From Dactylorhiza incarnata (lineage: Eukaryota > Streptophyta > Magnoliopsida > Asparagales > Orchidaceae): a stretch of 64,000 nucleotides of DNA. The notes beneath the pieces are model-generated. The model saw only the letters and a program-made list of their open reading frames with translations, was not told the origin of the DNA and did no database searches. The position numbers were made by a program, and so were the translations under genes. Positions 44,069 through 54,794 of the stretch are shown here, piece after piece; within the stretch, counting starts at the first letter, position 1, and each line of letters starts with the position of its first letter. The stretch covers positions 2,812,001 to 2,876,000 of the forward strand of contig JAWHQI010000001.1 in assembly GCA_033032865.1 (NCBI GenBank), read 5' to 3'.

Positions 44069-45782
44069 TGATAAGTAGGATTTATGCTTATTTTAATTAT
44101 AGTATTTAGGTTAAGTTTAATATAATTTTGTAAATATTATTTATATTTTAGTTAAAAATCACTTCTTTTATAATTTTAGTTCTAAATATAATTGTATTTT
44201 TGTTTTGCAGATTTTCTGGTGTTTTTGGACAAATTCCATAGTACACGCCCTAGGTCACGCCCGTGACCAAGGGCGTGTAACATTAAGATCAGTCAGAAGT
44301 GTTGCCGAGCAGATTGAGCTAGTCCACAGCAAGTCACGCCCCAGGTCACGCCCGTGACACCAGGTCACGCCCGTGACCAAGGGCGTGTAATCTTAGAATC
44401 TTCCCAGCTGGCTACCGGCGAGACGTGGAGATGCTGTCGAGGAGTTGACCCAAGTCACGCCCGTGACCAAAAGGTCACGCCCGTGACTTCCCGCGTGATC
44501 CCTGCTGTCTGCCGCGCCGAATTCAAGCCCATGCTGCATTGATTGAAGTCGTCCTGAGTCACGCCCGTGACCCAAATGTCACGCCCGTGACCCAAATGTC
44601 ACGCCCGTGACATGTCTGATTTTCTCCCGCCGTCACGCAAGACCCACGCCGATGTCGCAGCCGTGCAGAACAAGTATTACACGCCCTAGGTCACGCCCGT
44701 GACCGAGGGCGTGTAACCTGGAATTTTTTCCTATAAATTCAGAGGTTCCCCTCCAGCATTCCTCTCCCTTCCCCCTGCCCATTTGGGCTGTTCTTGTATA
44801 GTTTTCCTTATTTTTCATGTTTTAGGTTTAGATTTAATTTCATGTAATTTTCTTATTTCCTTTTTAATGTCTTGTTTTCTTCTTCCATGCAAGTAGCTTA
44901 GCTTTAATTTCATGCAATGTAATGTAGCTTTCAATTTATGTAATCTCCTTTTTTTTATGAAATGAAATTTTGTTATCTCTTTCTTTTATGCAAACTCACT
45001 TTCTTCCTCTTTCTCTCTCTTTCTTGTTTTAATTTTTTTCCTTTAGCAATTATTTTGTAGTCTTGATTTTTAGCAAGCTTTGAATCAAAATCATCTCTTT
45101 CCTTATTATCGTATCTTCTCTCCTTCGATTTATTCTCGAAATATAACGATATCGGTTTCATATTCCGGTTATGAATTTCGGTATTTGTTTTCGTATTCTA
45201 GCTAGCCGAGAGGACGTGCGTACGAATCGATCACTCGAGAATAAAAAGAGTTGCACGCACCCCTCGAGAGAGGATGACGTAAATCTTCTGGATAGGAGTC
45301 AAATCCTATAGTGGGATTCACATCGTAAAGCAAGTCTTAGGTAATCAATTATAGGACGAGAGTCCGATTGATTTTTCCTAAGCTTAGTTGGGCATTAACC
45401 TCGAGAGAGGCATGTTCGAGCTTCGGGAATCCCCACGGTCAAGGCTTAGAGTTGAATGATAGTATTTATCTTTTAATTTCATTTCAAAGCAAGTTTTAAT
45501 CAAGTTTTATTTTCTTTCTTTAATTTCGTTCTCTTTTATTTAGTAGCAATTTAGTTCTCTTTTCCACTATCTTTCCGATAAAATAATAGTCCGCTTTCTC
45601 GAAGTAGAAGTACTCGACAAACCCGAGTTTAATACGACCTTGGTATTTTTAAAAAATATCCTATATTATATACGATAAGGTACACTTGCCTTCATCGAAT
45701 ATAGTTTTGGAAAATATCATCAATCTTCTTCGCATAATCACAAATCATAAACCCTAAGAAGAAGATTTAATTTTTCTTATCA
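44069..45782 (+). repeat. 3' LTR of element C
   Basis: Same length as the 5' LTR. Differences seen: ctcttt to cacttt near 44997 and gtccgg to gtccga near 45367. TATA at 44731; palindrome array at 44242-44715. Confidence 0.93.
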
Positions 45783-46300
45783 TTATTTTACTGTTATATA
45801 GTTTTACAAATTTTAGTGATGCCATATCTTATCAGAAAACCATACATGATGTACAAAATCATAGGTTCCCTAATTTTGGAGAGATTATAATAAATACCAA
45901 ATAAAGTAGGAAAATTATGAATTTCTGGAGTTGGTCATATAATGTTATAACACACCCCTAATAATAATCTTGAGTCATTGGGATGATTATTTGGAGTACC
46001 TCCTCTCATGCACCTCATATAGCTTAGTTTGTCTGCGTATAGTAAACCTGTAGAGTCAAGATAACCTGTAGACCATTTGGTAGGAATGAGTGATAGTTAG
46101 TGTACCTGGTCTGGTTGAAGAGATTTGAGATCACCAATAGGAGTCTATGTGTTGAGTGTGCCCGGTAGTTAAGGGCAAGGTTGTGCTCGGGATTGACGAT
46201 AGATCGTCTTTCCCTTAGAGAGTCATAAAACACACTTAGTGTTAGTAAGAGTAACATTAATAGTGGTCAGGTCAAGGGTAGAAATCAACAATAGTATGTG

Positions 46301-46390
46301 TCTTGGAAAGGGAGGTTTGGGCTATCATCCCATCGCACCTCCTAGTACCGCTGCGAGCCCCTCACAGGGTAGACCTCAAGAAGTCCAAGA
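46301..46390 (+). repeat. Segment shared with element C (copy in G2)
   Basis: Contains CTAGTACCGCTGCGAGCCC and GGGTAGACCTC; same position in the LTR as 36739-36830 in G1b. Confidence 0.75.
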
Positions 46391-47858
46391 TTAACCCTAA
46401 ATTGTAGGAGTAAGTTTTTATGCAAGATTAACTCAATAATACACTCACCCACACCCCGTTGCTATGGGTGGTTAGTTGGTTTGGCCTTACCAGCGGTAGG
46501 CTCGGTGGTTGTAGGTACGTACGGGATGGTCCGGCGAGCTGGTGGCTTGGGAGGTTATGGTGACAGGCAGGTTAGCCAGGGGAGCTTATGGCTTGGAGAT
46601 ATAAAGTAATCATATTGCATGTGCATAAAGGTGGTGGGTCTTCGGTATTTACGGTCGTTCACATCGACGCTGATACGCTGACTCGGCAAGTTTGGATTTG
46701 CACTTAGCCATGAAAAGCCTGGTGGTCCAGCCAGTAAGAGTACATAGGCGCTCAACGGTTTTGCATTGAGGTGTATGATAGGTCTAGGTTAGGTAGTGTG
46801 AATACCAAACTAGAGGTGGGTGTGGCCCAACCCACTGCTTCCGTTTGCCACTACGGGGGTATCCTGGGAGTCTTGCTAACTCCAAAAGGGGGGACTAAAG
46901 GTCTGTGTGAATAGAGTCGAAGTGTGTGAATTGCACTTGTGTGAACATAGCATAAACTATATAACTCTACATGTCATGACATAAGCATTGCATTTCAACC
47001 CCTACCCCTATCGTATAAATCAGTATGTGACTTTTTATACGATAGGCCCTGCTAAACGACCCCTTGGTCTATAGGTTTGTATGGGCATCCCTATAAATCA
47101 AGGTTACTCTTCGTTATTTACTTTTACATATTATTGTTTTACTTATTACTGCTTTACTTATTATTGCTTTACTCACTGTGATATATACTGCGTACTGGTA
47201 GACATTTCCTATAGATTAGGTTCACCGACATCTGCTTTGTTTTATACCCCTTGTTGTCCTCCGCTTCATCCTCCCGCACGGTGCCTAGGAGCCACTAGGG
47301 ATGTGTGGTGGGACATGAGGCTTAGTCTTTTTGACTAACCGTCGGTGGACCATATCATTTTAGGGGATCGAGGGGACGCAACAATACAAGAGTCCGGTGC
47401 AGATGGAGGCGGGCCAGTCTAGCATAGGAGCACCAGTCTCAGGATCAGGGAGTGGCTATTAGTAGATTTGCTTCAGCGAGAGATCTTGTAGTGAGGACAT
47501 GATGTACTGGACAGGAGACCTCCTGTAACGTCCCTGATTTTTGTTAATTATTTACGTGACCGTTGTGGTATAATTTTGGCGTAAGGGCGTTACGTCAGCT
47601 CGTCAGGTTTAGTTTTGAGCCTTAGCTTGGTTAAAGTATGTAAATTAGATCGAGCGTGCGAGATTTTGTGTAGTTATTGAGATCTTAGCTTCGGGAAGCT
47701 TTACCCCGAGTTTGGCTCGTTGGAATTAAATTTTGACTTCGCCGTTGGATTTGTAGCGCTGAATTTCAGTTTAGGTGCGAGTTTCGTAGAAGTCCGAGGT
47801 GATTTAGTCGTCGTCGTAGTTTTAGTAGAAGAAGGGATATTTTTGGAATTCCCTATCT

Positions 47859-48165
47859 GCGTTCGACGAACGTCGGGCAGTCTGCATTCGACGAACGTCA
47901 GGCAGCCTGCGTTCGACGAACGTCAGGCAGCCTATGTTTGACGAACGGCAGGCAGCCTGCGTTCCACGAACTGCAGGCAGTCTGCGTTCGACGAACGGTA
48001 GGCAGCCTGCGTTCGACGAACTGCAGGCAGTCTGCGTTTGACGAACTGTGGGCTTTCTGTGTTCGACGATCCGCTGGCTTTCTGCATTCGATGAACCGCT
48101 GGCTATCTGCGTTCGACGATCCGCTGGCTTTGTCCGTTCGACGAATTCTTCTGTCTAGGTTCGAC
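47859..48165 (+). promoter_or_regulatory. GTTCGACGAAC array in U3 of element E
   Basis: About 13 units with a period near 25 bp, each a GTTCGACGAAC palindrome plus a spacer like GTCAGGCAGCCTGC. It ends about 18 bp before the TATA box (48183-48192). The open frames through it are artefacts of the repeat. Confidence 0.8.
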
Positions 48166-48182
48166 GTTTTTCCTGGAGGCTT

Positions 48183-48192
48183 AGTATATATA
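48183..48192 (+). promoter_or_regulatory. TATA box of element E
   Basis: AGTATATATACTT just after the palindrome array; the same in the 3' LTR at about 63361. Confidence 0.6.
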
Positions 48193-48709
48193 CTTTAAGT
48201 TTAGGTTTACTTCTTTCATCTCCTTTCCTGTCGGCCGACCTAGAGTTTTTGCGGGAGAGAGAGCGAGAGCGGGCTGTCGAGGAGTTCCGGCAATTTCTAG
48301 GGCTGTAGTAGTCGGAATCGCGTTTGGAGAGTTGATTCGGAAAGCTCTCGGCGAGATCTTCATTTTAGAGGTAAGCTTTTCCCTATTCTTGGATTTTTTG
48401 GGGTTTGAGGTAGTGACCTAACTCCTCCTTTTGATCTGAAAGGTTCCAGGTTTTGTGCTCGGGTAAGTTCTTGGCCAGATCTTTAGCTTTTGGAGCGGAG
48501 AAATTCGTGGTTCGCCGGCTTTTGAGGCAAGTGGCTTTCTCATCCATCTTTCTTGTTTCTTGAAGCTCAGTTTTTCCTTGTTTATAGGTGCTGGTTGTGC
48601 TTTTGGCTTGTATATCTTTGAGTTATGGTTGTCTTTTACCTTGAGCATGTATGATAGTATCAGGTCTGGAGTTTTTCCCTGGAGTTTGTTTTCTGATGTT
48701 TCCTGCCTT

Positions 48710-49255
48710 CATTTCTCGAGAAGCCTTCTGTAGTAATTCCCCCTGCTGTTTGCCCATTTCTCGAGAACTCCTTATCTAAGTCTTTAATTTCTCGATAAAT
48801 GGATGTCTCCTGCCTTAACTTTCTCGAGAAATCAAGCCTTCTGAAATTGGATTTCTCGAGAAGTTCTTGCCTCCTGCTCTTGATTCTCGAGAAATCAAGT
48901 CCTTCTGCAATTGGATTTCTCGAGAATTTCATGTCTCCTGCTTTTGATTTCTCGAAGAGTACCTTGTCTCTTGTTTTTGATCTCTCGAGAATACTTGTCC
49001 TCTCCCCCTTGTTTCTCGAGAAGTACCTGTGCTGCCCCTTCCAACTTCTCGTGAAACCTAGGTGCTGCCCCCCTTTTGTTCTCAAGATACCATGTGTGGA
49101 CCCTCCTTGTTCTCGAGGAATCTCTGCTTAGCGCATCTAGTTCTCAAGAAGTCTTCGTATAGTCCTTCTTTAGCTCTAGAGAAAAGCTTGTTTAAACCCT
49201 GGCCTTCTCCTTTCTCACGAAATCCTTTTACCCGTTGTGGTTAGGTAACTCGTGA
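48710..49255 (+). repeat. TTCTCGAGAA palindrome array downstream of TATA
   Basis: About 17 copies of TTCTCGAGAA or one-base variants at roughly 30-bp intervals, with more mutated copies toward the right end. It is in the transcribed part of the LTR. Confidence 0.8.
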
Positions 49256-50488
49256 AATTCTATTATGAACCGACTCGTGCTCGTTTTCTTTATACCTGAT
49301 ATGATTATCCAATCTCTGAGTTTTCTCATATGAATCGTTGAGTAGTGTTTATTTCATTGTGACCCTATTCTTAGGGTGTTATGGTGCTGTTATCTTGGGT
49401 TGCATCCCGTGCCTTAACTAAATCTTAATTTAATTATATTTGGGTGGTAGTGGATAAAGTACCACCACCTGGTTTTGGCTTTTTGGGTGGCAGTGGATAA
49501 AGTACCACCACCTAGGTATTTTTTGGCCTTTTGGGTTGGCAGAGGATAAAGGTCTGCCACCCATTTAATTGGAGCTGATCAGTCTCTTTAAATAATATAA
49601 CAAGATAAATGAACCTTGTTTGTTCCTCTTTATGGCATTTTTGGTGCACTTGGTGCTTTGTTTAGTTCTTTGTTTGGAGCTTTTCTTCCGGTAAATCTGG
49701 CTTGCGTTGTTTTCACTTATGCCTTATTTAATTTCCTGCTTGTTTTTCTGTTACTTGTAATTCCCTTGCTGAGGCGTTCTTTGTTTTATTGAATGCCTCA
49801 GGTTCAGAGCCGTAGCGGCTAGAGGTGTAGCCTGGAGTTTCAGAGTTTTTAGTGGTTGTTTACCCCGCTGTTGCGAGGTAGTTGTCTTTAGTTTCCTTCT
49901 TGCGTTCATACATACTAGTTGGAGCCAATGGGTTAGTGTCATGTTGTTGACACCCATTGTGCCCTTTTTATACTTATAGTTTATTTGCCAGTTGAATGCC
50001 ACTACTTTTAGATCTTGTGTATCTTTCTCTCTCTCTGGGACTGATTTATGTTAGGTGCACTATAGTTATAAAATGACTTTCTTTCATCCTCATTGCATTC
50101 TTTTTAACTAAAATCCTTACCTTAAAAGTTGCCTAAAGATATTTTCTATACTTATACTACGCCTAGATATGTGCATATCATTTACCTTATGTCCGGTCAT
50201 CTCGTGCATTTAGGACTTTAAGTGAACCAAATCAAGTACTTTTCGCTGCAATTACATATATTTTTCTCGGTGGACTAGTTGATCCACGAACTGAGAGACA
50301 CAATTCTTACCCCAAACCCTAATACATGATTTCAAATGATGATTTATCATATAAACATGTTTTGATTAATTAAGTAGTAGGTTTCCGCCTGAGCGACTGT
50401 AGTTGTCTCCTGCATGACGTGGCATCATGACGCGTATTTTCTCTTACTCTGATATTCGTAAATTTGGAGAAAATGCGGGTTGTGACAG

Positions 50489-50502
50489 TTGGTATCAGAG
50501 AT
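50489..50502 (+). promoter_or_regulatory. Primer-binding site of element E
   Basis: TTGGTATCAGAGAT; 11 of 12 bases fit the initiator tRNA-Met PBS. Confidence 0.8.
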
Positions 50503-51168
50503 AGGTTGTTCGACGAGTCGGTCGAGCAACGAATTCTGATATAGTATAGTTGTTTGGTTTCATTGCATACACACACCGATGTGTCATCAGCACGTCTTGG
50601 CCGAAGCATAAACACTACACTCATAGCATGATAAGAAAGTATACGGGGCATATTATGTAGTATGAGATGCATAATATGTGTTTGTATATGGATCCACCAT
50701 AGGTGGCAACATGTGACGGTTATGTAGTATGGGATGCATAACCATCATCACATGGATGCCCATTAGCACGTTTTCTTTTTGTTACATGCGATATTATATA
50801 GTATGGGATGCATAATATTTCTTGTGTACGCCGCTCATAACATGCATTAAGGCTTTTATTAGAATGCATAGCATAACATACCTTACATAGCATTGCATAA
50901 GCACATGTGTGAAGTTAAAGACTTATATGATGACACACGTACACACATGATTTCGAAACGAACAGAAAAATTCATGCATTCATGCCCTTTGCACATGAGT
51001 CAAGGGGGACGATGTAGTACCATTCCCGAATTTAGCATATCTTCATGAAAATATCCCAGAGAAAAGTAGTGGAAATGGCAAGTATCTATACATGTATGTT
51101 CTGAACCAAGTAGTGTAGTTCTAGTGTAAGGTTAAGTTTTAATTATAGGTTTATGCGTATTAGCAGAG
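50503..51168 (+). other. Leader of element E
   Basis: Untranslated. It contains three copies of a word ATGTAGTATGGGATGCATAA (about 50650-50820), each ending in inverted TTAT/ATAA arms, and several GCATAACAT words. No ORF. Confidence 0.65.
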
Positions 51169-52137
51169 ATGTCTCAGAGGCGTGTTGCGACGAGTTTGAC
51201 CCCCCAATCAGAGGGTGAGTCTTCGGGTGCGCAGAGTGAAGCTTTGATCGAGAGTTTGCGTCAGAGCAATGAGGCTCTGACTAGGCAGATGGTTGCGATG
51301 CAATCGCAAGTTAAGGCATTGTTGTCTGCCGGTGCTAGGCAGCAACCCGCAGTGCAGGCCCCCGTAGTAGGACAGAAAGTGCCTACTCCTCCTGCTCCCT
51401 TGGTACCCCCAGTAGCGATACCTCCAGAAATGAATTTCATTTCGCACTTTCAAAGGTTGAGTCCTCCTACGTTTGACGGAAGAGCTGATTTCATGGCATT
51501 GGATGACTGGTTTGTTGTCATTGAGGAGATATTTTCATACTCGGGAATGTCTGCAGACCAAAAAGTGATGGTCGCCGCTTACCAGCTGAAGGGACTTTCT
51601 AAGAGCTGGTGGATCAGGGAGAGGGAAACCCTCGTAGACGGATGTTCATGGGAGTCGTTTAAGGCATTGATGTTAAAGAAGTACCTGTCGTCGGTCGAGC
51701 AAGACCGTCTAATGAATATTTTTCTGCACCTGAAGCGAAGGCAACTCACGGTTAGTGAGTATGAGATTGAATTCAGTAAGTTGAGCAGATTTGCTCCAGA
51801 TTTAGTGGCTTCTGAAGCAGGAAGAGTGAACCGATTTCTCGGAGGACTTCGTAGCGACATTCAGCATTTGGCTAGCGCTTACAGATCTGAAACTTATGCT
51901 GAAGTAGTAGAAGCAGTGCTGAAAGTCGAGGCTATCGACAACGCCAAAAATAGAGGTGCATTAATGAAAAAGGACAAGAGGAAAGTCGAAGAGGGGGAAA
52001 CCCCCAAGGCATCTAGCCCGTCTCCAAAGAAAAGAAGTGGAGAAGTTTGTAGCTTCTGTGGTCGCCCGGGCCATCCATTCGAAAAATGTTTCAAGAGGTT
52101 GGGAGCTAAGAAGCCGCAACAAGTGTCAGCAATATAG
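51169..52137 (+). pseudogene. gag: Chromovirus gag, truncated by a stop before zinc knuckles 2 and 3
   Basis: The ATG at 51169 starts a 322-codon frame. The retrotransposon gag domain includes FDGRADFMALDDWFVVIEEIF, SKSWWIRERETL and LHLKRRQLTVSEYEIEFSKL. The first CCHC knuckle is CSFCGRPGHPFEKC near the end. A TAG at 52135 stops it, but the same frame continues with two more knuckles, CTFCKRNGHDVAHC (about 52162-52203) and CFQCGQKMHVKTRC (about 52219-52260), before the next stop. The stop therefore looks like a mutation. Gag forms the particle and packages RNA. Protease follows after about 200 bp in a different frame. Confidence 0.9.
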
Positions 52138-52463
52138 AGCGCTCCCAAAGGAGATCTGACTTGTACCTTCTGTAAGCGAAATGGGCATGATGTTGCCCAT
52201 TGTTGGTCTAAGGATAAGGTGTGTTTCCAGTGTGGACAAAAGATGCACGTTAAGACTAGATGCCCGCGTTCCCAACCGCCTCTGTAGCCAGTGCCACTTC
52301 GGGCTTTGCCGCTCCTGCAGCCGCAGTATCAGGATAGAGGAAACGGTAAGTTGAATGTGGTGACTACGGGAGAAGCTCAGAATTCCACCCAAGTGATTTC
52401 AGGTTAGGCCTTAATTTAACTCTCAGCCTTTGTCCTTAGTTTTAAATTTCTGTTTGGCTAGTT

Positions 52464-53645
52464 ATGTATCCGATTGTTATAGGAAAATTTAAGGTAAGGA
52501 ACCGTTGGGCGCGAGTCCTTTTCGATTCTGGTGCTACCCACTCGTTCGTGGCTAGGACTTTTGTAGAGCGTCATCGTTTGATCCTCGATCAGATTGGCGA
52601 TGCATTTCGCGTTAAGTTTCCTTCTGGCGACTCCGTGGTGTCGGATCAGGGTATCCAGAATTATCCTATCCTCCTAGGTGACTTCTTAGCTTTTGTGGAT
52701 TTAAAGGTGCTAGACCTGGAAGATTTTGATGTGATTATGGGCATGGACTGGTTGTCCAGATATGATGCGGATATCCATTGCAAGGCTAAACGTTTGGACT
52801 TCAAGATGGACAACGGTCAACCTATGAGTGTGTATGGTTTCCCACGCCAGGATTCCCCAATTATTTCTGCAGTATGTGCTCTGAAACTCTTGGATTCTGG
52901 TTATTTTGCTTACTTTGTTTCTGTGTTAGAAACTGTTAGCGGTTTGCCATGTATCGAGGGTGTTCCGGTGCTGTGTGATTTTCCTGATGTTTTCCCGGTT
53001 AGTCTTCCTGGTCTTCCGCCTGAGAGAGATGTGGAATTTGTTATTGATCTGGAGCCTGGTACTCGTCCTATTGTTAAGGCACCATACCGTATGGCCCCGC
53101 GTGAACTGGAAGAGTTGCATACCCAGCTAGATGAATTGTTGCAGTGTGGATTCGTAAGTCCAAGTTCTTCTCCCTGGGGTGCTCCAGTGTTGTTCGTGAA
53201 AAAGAAGGATGGATCTATGAGGTTGTGCATAGAATATAGGGAGCTGAATAAGGTAACCATAAAGAACAGGTATCCGTTGTCACGAATCGATGATTTGTTT
53301 GATCAGTTGCGTGGTAGTTCGGTGTTTTCAAAGATCGATCTTCGTTCAGGTTACCATCAGTTGAGGATCCATGAGTCGGACGTCCCTCGGACTGCCATTC
53401 GTTCCCGATATGGTCATTTTGAATTTCTAGTGATGTCATTTGGTTTGACTAATGCACCCTCTGCGTTTATGGATATGATGAACCATGTGTTCAAGGACTT
53501 CCTAGATCATTTCGTTGTAGTCTTCATCGATGATGTGCTGGTATATTCCAGAAGTGCTGAGGAGCATGCTACGCATTTGTGCTTAGTGTTGTCTACTCTT
53601 AGAGAGCACAAGCTGTATGCGAAGCTGAGTAAGTGCGAATTCTAG
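52464..53645 (+). pseudogene. pol: Chromovirus pol, protease and reverse transcriptase
   Basis: The protease active site is [12 protein letters not shown] about 20 residues in, with [14 protein letters not shown] further on. RT begins with [16 protein letters not shown], then [29 protein letters not shown] and [15 protein letters not shown]. The catalytic motif is [12 protein letters not shown] near 53525. A TAG at 53643 ends the ORF where relatives carry tryptophan; the same frame continues to the end of pol at 55842 without any frameshift. The start at 52464 is the first ATG; the true polyprotein start is not visible. Confidence 0.93.
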
Positions 53646-54794
53646 CTTTCGCAAGTGTCTTTCCTGGGTCATGTAGTTGGCAAGGACGGAATTTCTGGAG
53701 ACCCGACAAAGATCTCTGCTGTCTTGGATTGGAAGACGCCTACAACACCTAAGGAGATAAGGAGCTAATTCTTAGGGTTGGCAGGTTATTATAGGAGATT
53801 TGTGCAAGGATTTTCTGTGCTGTCAGCACCTCTGACTAAGCTTACCCAGAAGAATGCAACTTTTGTTTGGAGCGATTCCTGTGAAGGAGGTTTTCAAGAA
53901 TTAAAGAGGCGTTTGTGCAGTGCTCCTGTTTTGGCTTTACCGACCGAGGGAGTTGAGTATGACGTTTATGTAGACGCATCTCACGTTGTTCTTGGTTGTG
54001 TTTTGATGCAAGAAGGAAAGGTGATCGCGTAAGGATCCAGACAACTGAAAGTTCATGAAAGAAATTACCTTACGAATGATTTAGAGTTTGTGGCAGTGAT
54101 TTATGTGTTAAAGCTTTGGAGACACCTTTTTTATGGAGTGTCATGCAAAATTTATACAGATCACAAGAGTTTGAAGTATGTTTTTACCCAGAAGGACCTG
54201 AATTTGCGCCAGCGCAGGTGGTTGGAGTATGTGGCGGATTACGAAGTTGATATCCTCTATCATCCGGGTAAGGCTAATGTGGTGGTCGATGCCCTGAGCA
54301 GAAAGACCGCGCATATCTTCAATCTCTCTGTGCAGTCCTTAGTAGAGGAGTTTATGTTGATGGATATCTCTGTCGGTAGTAGTACTGCGCCTTCGAGTTT
54401 AGAAGCTGAAGAGCCCTCTTGGATCACCCTCACCAGACTGCATCAGAAGGAAGATCCTGATTTGCAACATCTCTGGAATAGAACTGAAAAAGGTGAGCTA
54501 CCTAATTTTTCCATTGATGATAATGATACTTTGAAGTATCGAGGTAGATATTGTATTCCCGCGTTTGAGGATATTCGAACAAAAATCTGCAGTGAAGTGC
54601 ATGATTCTAGTGTTTCATATCATCCTGGCTCCACAAAGATGTATAAAGACCTGAAGCAGATTGTTTGGTGGTCAGGTATGAAAAGTGATATAGCAAGGTA
54701 TGTTTCTGAATGTTTAACCTGTCAGCGTGTTAAGGCGGATCATATGAGGCCTGGTGGTAAATTGAACCCTTTGGATATTCCAACCTGGAAGTGA
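53646..54794 (+). pseudogene. pol: Chromovirus pol, end of RT, RNase H and integrase zinc finger
   Basis: In frame with the segment before. The RT connection reads LAGYYRRFVQGFS; RNase H has YDVYVDASHVVLGCVLMQ, then [19 protein letters not shown] and the D of [12 protein letters not shown], ending in [10 protein letters not shown]. The integrase HHCC region follows with [15 protein letters not shown] and [11 protein letters not shown]. In-frame stops are at 53766 (TAA, apparently an extra codon), 54030 (TAA) and 54792 (TGA, at a usual tryptophan). RNase H removes the RNA strand of the hybrid during reverse transcription. Confidence 0.9.

Larger units (their letters stand above)
40547..45787 (+). 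mobile_element. Element C: complete non-autonomous Athila-like LTR element with TSD
   Basis: Two LTRs (40552-42265 and 44069-45782, both 1714 bp) flank 1803 bp with no coding capacity. The target duplication ttatt is at 40547-40551 and 45783-45787. It has an exact tRNA-Asp PBS, a polypurine tract and both stem-loop modules, as in the composite Athila element. I saw two differences between the LTRs, which means a very recent insertion. With no gag or pol it must have been mobilised by another element's proteins; the Athila gag-pol family is the obvious candidate from the shared PBS and polypurine tract. Confidence 0.93.
37685..47523 (+). repeat. Very long gypsy LTR (G2), interrupted by elements C and E
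   Basis: Starts TGTAACATCCC after cctca. The LTR runs 37685-40551, is interrupted by element C, resumes at 45788 and is cut at 47523 by element E. That gives 4603 bp visible; by comparison with G1 about 400 bp remain beyond E, so the full LTR is near 5 kb. A TATA box lies only about 120 bp from its start. Sequence near 46960-47420 matches the end of G1. Its PBS and genes lie outside the window. Confidence 0.75.
47524..50487 (+). repeat. 5' LTR of element E
   Basis: Starts TGTAACGTCCCTG and ends GTTGTGACA, two bases before TGGTATCAGAG; 2964 bp. It has a GTTCGACGAAC array, a TATA box at about 48183 and a TTCTCGAGAA array. Also two direct copies of GTGGATAAAGTACCACCACC (about 49448 and 49491) with a third degraded copy. 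Confidence 0.9.

Noticed and set aside
47859..48165. Regular palindromic repeats with 14-bp spacers, CRISPR-like at first sight
   Set aside because: Spacers are themselves similar, it lies in a plant LTR, and there are no cas genes.
47720..48198. ORFs with VRRTSGSL repeats (also 62946-63374)
   Set aside because: They run through the GTTCGACGAAC array of the LTR, upstream of the TATA box.
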